From contig NC_092571.1 of the NCBI RefSeq assembly GCF_037975245.1, positions 3,142,501 to 3,206,500 of the forward strand: a stretch of DNA of 64,000 nucleotides, in the 5' to 3' direction. The DNA comes from Apostichopus japonicus. Its lineage: Eukaryota; Echinodermata; Holothuroidea; Aspidochirotida; Stichopodidae. The stretch's first letter is position 1, and every line of letters starts with the position of its first letter. Below the pieces are notes generated by a model, which ran no database searches, was not told the DNA's origin, and worked only from the letters and a program-made list of their open reading frames with translations. The translations under genes were made by a program, and so were the position numbers. This document shows, one piece after another, positions 61,501 through 64,000 of this stretch.

Positions 61501-63825
61501 GCCATAGCTACTGTAGGGGCCTTGATATCGTGTTATGCGTGTATGGTAGGACTGTGCCTCGTGTATCATGGGTAATATATTGTTTTGTTCATGCGGAGGA
61601 GTCAGTTGGCTTGAGGTGTGTTTTACTTACCTTACTGTTACGGGGATATTTTACCTACTTTTCTTGAACGTCTAAGATAATAATTCGCATAACTTTACCG
61701 ATCCTTTACTGACAGACCTAATTAATTCTAGTCCATGAAACGTTCCTTGGAAACGTGCCAAAAAATATTAACAAACAGGTGTTAGACAGGGGATGAGCTC
61801 ACAGTTGTTTGGCAAGGTACCTGGGAAAATTCAGCACATGTAGCCTACCCAGCGTAGATTTTAAGTAGGGTTAAACACTGCAGTTGTAAATTGATGGACG
61901 TATAGTGCAAGCAATTCATTGTTAAGCAGTCAAGAAACGGGGCTTTGCCGAACGTTGTTTGTTTCATAATATCGGAAGTTTTGTAAGTTAAACTTTTTAA
62001 AGATTGCAAGACAGATTAAATCTTTTTTCATTTTATAACATAGTATAGCTACTCTAACTTGTTATTGTAAAATTTTCATCAGTTTCGTAACAATTTAAAT
62101 TCAAAAAGTTGTCAGTATTTTGCATCCTCAGCTGCTAATTTTTTATCGTCAAACACGCAAAAATACCAAAACTTTCCAGGGGCGTTTGCCTCCCTGGACC
62201 CACACAAGGGGTTCCACCCCTTGACCCCACCGGGGAACTAAGGAGGGCCCCTGGACCCCACGCCATTATACTCGCATGCTACGCGTGCTCGTCGTGTTCG
62301 CTGCGCGAACTACGGCGGGAAATCGGCAGTATGTTCGCGGGAAATTGAACAAGGTTTTCCAACACTGGTTATTTATTTATTTTCAAGGGAACAGTTCATA
62401 ACAAACTCAGATATTCTCTTTGAATGTCCACTCCATATATCTCTCTTTCTCCCTCCATTGTGTTAGACTAATTTGCCAAGTTCCCTGTCTTCAATATGGG
62501 GATCTAAGTTAGAAGATGTTGTAAATAAAGCAATAAAGTTGAATGAAATGTATCTTCTCCTTATTGGAGTTCCTTTGGCCATCCCAAAAACATATGACCT
62601 ACTTTACATGTTTCCACTGCAGGACGACCAAAATTTCAGCAGGACAACCAAAAATTGGTGAGCTGGTCGTCCTGGGGACAACCACTTGAAATTTCTTAAA
62701 TTTATACACTGCATTTCGCTCTGCTATTAATAGATAATTCCTTGCAGAACAAAAAGTTTTAACAAAATTCAGTTTCTCTTAGCTATGCCCAATGCTATTG
62801 TCTTTTGTGGGTTTTCTCTTGTAAATTTTTTTTGTCAGTTTACCACAGTTGCTAAATCTGGAGAAGATTTCTCCAAAGATTGAAACATACATCATGGTCT
62901 CTTAGAAACATTCAACAAAAGATCATTCAACAATGCTTTTTAACCTTTTTGGAAACAAGTTATAATATTAAAATAATATTAATAAATATTAAGATGCAGT
63001 TTGCATTGGATTTGGCCATCTTATGGTTACACACTCTACACTTGTCTGTTAAAAGTAACTGTGCCTGATAATAAATGGTTCCTTAGTAAAAATCACCAGA
63101 AACGATTAAGTTCAAACGCTTGCCATCGAAAGTATATAGCAGTATATTAAATTTGGTCGACACACAAGTTTTTGCATCCGATCAAACAATTATCTAGTGT
63201 CTTGACGGTTAGGAAGGGCAGAATTGATTGTAACCACATAGTAAGGCTGCATGGTTAAGTTAAAACCGGTTGGATTTCAATTTTTACATTGGTTTGAGCC
63301 GAAAAAAAGGGTATGTATGCTACACATATGCCAACTACAGTACTTGTCTACATGACACCTGAATGATTGTGACCACATATAGATCTCTTACTATGGCCAA
63401 AGGATCTCAACAACTACGAGTGTATATTTCATGGTTAGGGCTTTCATTATCAAGTTTATACCCTAACTCAAAAGTGCCAGTACTAACAGTTTCACTATTT
63501 ACAACAAATTCAAACTGCAAATTGCTTATCACATCAGATCTTACAAATGATGCAGAAAAATGGCTGTTTCATTAAATGTTGGGAATCATATGCAGCAATA
63601 ACCTTTCCCAATTGGTGAACAAAATTCAACAAATGATCCTTCTGATGCACAAAGGTATATGGCGAAATAAATACATATATTTATATATCTCACCAGGCCA
63701 GTTGTTGCACCGATGATAAACATGAGAATCCATTTAACTGCCTCTAAATGTTTTGGTATCCAGGAGGAGCTGCCCTTCACCATCTCCTTGTAAGGCTCAT
63801 TGTAGCAGATATCATAGTCCAGACT
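33857..63825 (-). CDS. CLCN6: CLC-6-type chloride/proton exchanger, 19 exons seen, 5' end outside window
   Basis: Exons in transcript order: 63694-63825, 59725-59791, 59159-59268, 57774-57900, 57410-57536, 57129-57175, 56728-56813, 56012-56125, 55187-55347, 54061-54151, 53361-53493, 52974-53127, 43074-43233, 41657-41763, 41113-41281, (unresolved linker), 39291-39411, 37815-37922, 37084-37209, 33857-33958. Phases agree at every junction except across the linker. Selectivity motifs are present: [14 protein letters not shown] (gating Glu codon 57517-57519), [17 protein letters not shown] has the proton-pathway glutamates. Two CBS domains follow (VSEIMERKA ... NAFPVV and [11 protein letters not shown] ... 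IVTRHNLT). The GLRHLVVVN and TRHNLT motifs favour CLC-6 over CLC-7. In vertebrates CLC-6 is a late-endosomal 2Cl-/H+ exchanger. The start codon and roughly the first 50 residues are beyond 64000. Several exon borders have become minisatellites. Confidence 0.95.
34321..34515 (+). CDS. TMEM44: TMEM44-like last exon, inside the last CLCN6 intron
   Basis: The acceptor TTTCCCTTTGCAG leads to an acidic tail (WDFSDIN ... DDDDMYHVM) and stop TAA 34513-34515. CLCN6 exons flank it on the other strand (33857-33958 and 37084-37209). Confidence 0.85.
   Translation, partial: WDFSDINQSQSGKWNGEDWDEETVLKEIEDELRKADEEEMASTPSLSYNSQQELGDDDDMYHVM
34635..34640 (+). terminator. Poly(A) signal of TMEM44-like gene
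   Basis: AATAAA 120 bp after the stop codon, the usual position for a short 3' UTR. Confidence 0.6.
34660..37083. other. Non-coding (last CLCN6 intron)
   Basis: AT-rich DNA with no recognised gene or element. A short inverted repeat (TTTTGCCAGAGGTA / TACCTCTGGCAAAA) occurs at 35548-35578. Confidence 0.5.
37914..38055 (-). repeat. CLCN6: Triplicated 3' splice site upstream of CLCN6 exon 17
   Basis: The junction CCTGTAACAG|AG at the true exon 17 start (exon high end 37922) is repeated at about 37969-37985 and 38031-38050. Each copy has the pyrimidine tract, the AG and the first exon bases (AGTAGTAC or AGTTGTAC), joined by a GTACNATGTGTAATTGTCTG-type spacer. The copies are ~55-62 bp apart. Confidence 0.8.
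38600..39325 (-). repeat. CLCN6: ~36-bp minisatellite made of the exon 16 5' splice junction, about 20 copies
   Basis: On the minus strand, exon 16 (39291-39411) ends AGTTTGTTTTATGGAACACAG-TTCT, followed by donor GTAAGTAAATAG. Each unit downstream repeats the last ~27 coding bases plus ~10 intron bases. Spacing is 34-37 bp. About 17 of the 20 copies keep a GT donor (16 GTAAGT, one GTGAGT); three have lost it. The copy nearest the exon is the functional junction. Confidence 0.92.
39291..39411 (-). CDS. CLCN6: CLCN6 exon 16 (start of second half of the CBS region)
   Basis: After acceptor TTCTTTCAG, it encodes [18 protein letters not shown] then [17 protein letters not shown], aligning with the human FHGLILRSQLVTLLVRGVCY segment. 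It begins with one base of a split codon, so the exon before it must end in phase 2; the exon at 41113 ends in phase 0. The donor is the first unit of the junction array. If that donor is not used, the frame reaches a stop within one or two array units. Confidence 0.88.
39827..40188. mobile_element. TTAA-target MITE (piggyBac-like), second copy
   Basis: TTAA on both sides (39823-39826, 40189-40192), with termini AGGGTGTGAAGACT and, inverted, AGGCATTGAAGACTCGCCC. It is 362 bp, about 85% like the copy at 28307-28662 by eye, and lies in the CLCN6 intron before exon 16. Confidence 0.85.
40677..40769 (-). CDS. CLCN6: Candidate CLCN6 linker exon (uncertain)
   Basis: Bounded by GATGCAG acceptor and GAT|GTAAGT donor, open for 31 codons (DMKYCLSD ... 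[12 protein letters not shown]). It sits where the low-complexity linker between CBS1 and the next block is expected. It starts in phase 0, as needed after the 41113 exon, but ends in phase 0 while exon 16 needs phase 2. So either another small exon, a different donor (GGAG|GTTTAA downstream would fit phase but is weak), or a false call. Confidence 0.3.
42056..42269. repeat. 53-bp tandem repeat, 4 copies
   Basis: The unit begins GTCATGTAGCTAAAGTTGGT, in the CLCN6 intron after exon 13. It shares nothing with a neighbouring exon. Confidence 0.85.
42616..42790 (-). ncRNA. U2 snRNA-like sequence in CLCN6 intron 13
   Basis: Minus-strand 42786-42760 matches the 5' domain of U2 snRNA at 26 of 27 positions by memory (GGCTAAGATCATGTGTAGTA then TCTGTTC), including the branch-site-pairing GTAGTA. 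The rest does not look like U2. It forms hairpins (GTGTAG/CTACAC, CAGTCCC/GGGACTG, GCCCAGG/CCTGGGC) and ends at GCGACTTTTTC. The extreme U2 5' end is shortened. It may be a U2-derived retro-element, a divergent snRNA-like gene or a pseudogene. It is in the sense orientation of CLCN6. Confidence 0.5.
43680..44190. repeat. Dispersed ~120-bp repeat block with DR1-like motifs
   Basis: About four units, each with TGACCTTTGACCT or a close variant, CAATAGGGTTCTTCTA-type and GAGATATCGTGTTTACA-type blocks. Same family as 18130-18700 and 46975-47465. Confidence 0.8.
44516..45410. repeat. 161-bp tandem array of tRNA-like SINE heads, 6 copies
   Basis: GTGG of TACAGTGGCGCAGTGGTTAG recurs at 44521, 44682, 44843, 45004, 45165 and 45326, exactly 161 bp apart. 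Each unit has a Pol III A-box-like TGGCGCAGTGG and a B-box GGTTCAAACCC, followed by a pyrimidine-rich tail (TTTCCTTTTTCTATTCTTAT). The tRNA-like part does not fold into a sound tRNA, so these are SINE heads joined head to tail. Confidence 0.85.
45495..45565 (+). other. tRNA-like SINE head (distinct type)
   Basis: A-box-like TGGTGTAATTGG and B-box-like TGGTTCAAGTCC are ~45 bp apart. It differs in sequence from the 161-bp units. No full cloverleaf is evident. Confidence 0.4.
45597..45770. repeat. ~57-bp C-rich tandem repeat, 3.5 copies
   Basis: Units contain CCCTCCCCCCTGACAAGGT and AAGGGAGTTCGCCGGCA. The C/G richness contrasts with the AT-rich surroundings. It produces overlapping false open frames on both strands. 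Confidence 0.8.
45855..45920 (+). other. tRNA-like SINE head (third type)
   Basis: GGTCTAGTGGTAGAG (A box) and TGGTTCAATCCC (B box) at tRNA-like spacing, followed by a tail without features. Acceptor-stem pairing is poor. Confidence 0.45.
46975..47465. repeat. Dispersed ~120-bp repeat block with DR1-like motifs
   Basis: Units with AAATGACCTTTGACCTCCAC and AAATGACCTCTGACCTCCAC. Same family as 43680-44190, same orientation. Confidence 0.8.
47640..48640 (+). pseudogene. Broken LINE reverse transcriptase in CLCN6 intron 12
   Basis: Plus-strand translation in shifting frames shows [25 protein letters not shown] and [16 protein letters not shown], then motifs of the LINE ORF2 end. YADD is the catalytic motif of CR1/Jockey-type elements. 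Several stops and frameshifts are present; the longest clean frame is 47928-48155. It is antisense to CLCN6 and stops ~80 bp before the 70-bp array. Confidence 0.85.
48721..52990 (-). repeat. CLCN6: 70-bp minisatellite made of the exon 12 5' splice junction, 61 copies
   Basis: On the minus strand exon 12 ends TATGGCAGATTTGTTGGCAA-TGTGTTGACCAG, followed by donor GTGAGG. Each 70-bp unit repeats these ~32 coding bases plus ~38 bases of intron. From 48721 to 52991 every unit is exactly 70 bp (4270 = 61 x 70) with no indel. Counting the exon's own junction, 62 donors lie in a row: about 45 keep GT, 14 carry ATGAGG, 2 carry GCGAGG and 1 is lost otherwise. Apparent 65-codon open frames on the plus strand are periodic shadows. 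Confidence 0.95.
52974..53127 (-). CDS. CLCN6: CLCN6 exon 12, source of the 70-bp array
   Basis: Acceptor TTTCCTAATCAG, then [17 protein letters not shown] and [18 protein letters not shown], ending [13 protein letters not shown]. This aligns with human [19 protein letters not shown] and includes the conserved GLFVP anion-pathway motif. The phase-2 end joins exon 13 ([17 protein letters not shown]) perfectly. Readthrough past its donor gives Arg then TGA at once. It was hidden in the six-frame view because it is short and its frame runs into the array. Confidence 0.93.
54990..55082. repeat. AT-rich simple repeat (TATAAAAAA)n
   Basis: About ten imperfect TATAAAAAA-type units in the CLCN6 intron between exons 9 and 10. 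They produce a false Tyr/Phe-rich frame on the minus strand. Confidence 0.85.
57961..59158. other. CLCN6 intron 3 part, no gene seen
   Basis: AT-rich with no recognised repeat. A small minus-strand frame at 58839-59114 has no domain and is not joined by splice sites to the gene. Confidence 0.5.
60010..62711. mobile_element. Possible 2.7 kb inverted-repeat element in CLCN6 intron 1
   Basis: The left end is CAGTGTGTAAATTAAG and the right end, inverted, CAGTGTATAAATTTAAG. CATTT flanks both (60005-60009, 62712-62716). Just inside each end lies a related segment encoding [12 protein letters not shown]-like peptide on the outward strand (60021-60110 and 62625-62690), as if the ends were long diverged inverted repeats. 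No transposase was recognised. The superfamily is unknown; a 5-bp duplication is unusual for hAT. Confidence 0.55.
60726..60808. repeat. Perfect 20-bp inverted repeat (hairpin)
   Basis: CTGAACAGCTGTACTGTATC (60726-60745) is exactly complementary to 60789-60808, with a 43-nt loop containing a weaker CTGTACTGTCAG block. It lies inside the 60010-62711 element. Confidence 0.85.
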
Positions 63826-64000
63826 CTGAAGAGAACAGCAAACGACAAAGGAGCGTTAATGAACAGGATTAAATCTTCAGGAATGTCAGGTATTCTAAGA
63901 TTGAGACTGATAATGAGCATTCAAGACTTGTTTCACAAACTGCACACTATCAGTTTTAAAAGTTTCTTTAAAAATTCTCAATACAATCCAATCTTATTAA
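63826..64000 (-). other. CLCN6 intron continuing beyond the window
   Basis: The acceptor CTCTTCAG at the 5' edge of the 63694-63825 exon shows that more upstream exons exist outside. Confidence 0.7.

Overview
The window is intron-rich animal DNA. Conserved metazoan multi-exon genes, consensus GT-AG introns and a mixed load of BEL/Pao, LINE, SINE-like, hAT-like and TTAA-target elements point to an invertebrate. The protein matches and repeat style suggest a deuterostome, perhaps an echinoderm such as a sea cucumber; that last step is inference.

Layout. Positions 1-12.8 kb are a transposon graveyard. A decayed BEL/Pao retrotransposon (minus strand, gag to integrase, 12.78 to 2.4 kb) is broken by three insertions: a LINE fragment, a 2.3 kb terminal-inverted-repeat element that carries a 65-bp satellite, and a 2.1 kb hAT-type element that itself holds a smaller hAT MITE. 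Positions 12.8-20.7 kb are mostly non-coding, with one possible two-exon gene of unknown function (15.6-17.3 kb, plus). Positions 20.87-34.5 kb hold a complete ten-exon TMEM44-like membrane-protein gene (plus, 540 codons, all intron phases agree). Positions 33.86-63.8 kb hold most of a CLC-6-type (CLCN6) chloride/proton exchanger gene (minus). Nineteen exons are placed, the 5' end lies beyond the window, and a linker exon between the CBS-domain exons is not settled.

The two genes converge and interlock. The last CLCN6 exon lies inside the last TMEM44 intron, and the last TMEM44 exon lies inside the last CLCN6 intron, so the mature 3' ends cross on opposite strands.

The most striking feature is that two minisatellites in CLCN6 are made of its own exon-intron junctions. 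A 70-bp unit is repeated 61 times without one length change downstream of exon 12, and each unit repeats the last ~32 coding bases plus the 5' splice site. A ~36-bp unit repeated about 20 times downstream of exon 16 does the same for that exon. A third, small array triplicates the 3' splice site of exon 17. One gene therefore carries dozens of surplus splice sites, and readthrough past either true donor meets a stop codon almost at once. The CLCN6 introns also hold a U2-snRNA-like sequence, a six-copy 161-bp array of tRNA-like SINE heads, a LINE fragment, and a 2.7 kb inverted-repeat element.
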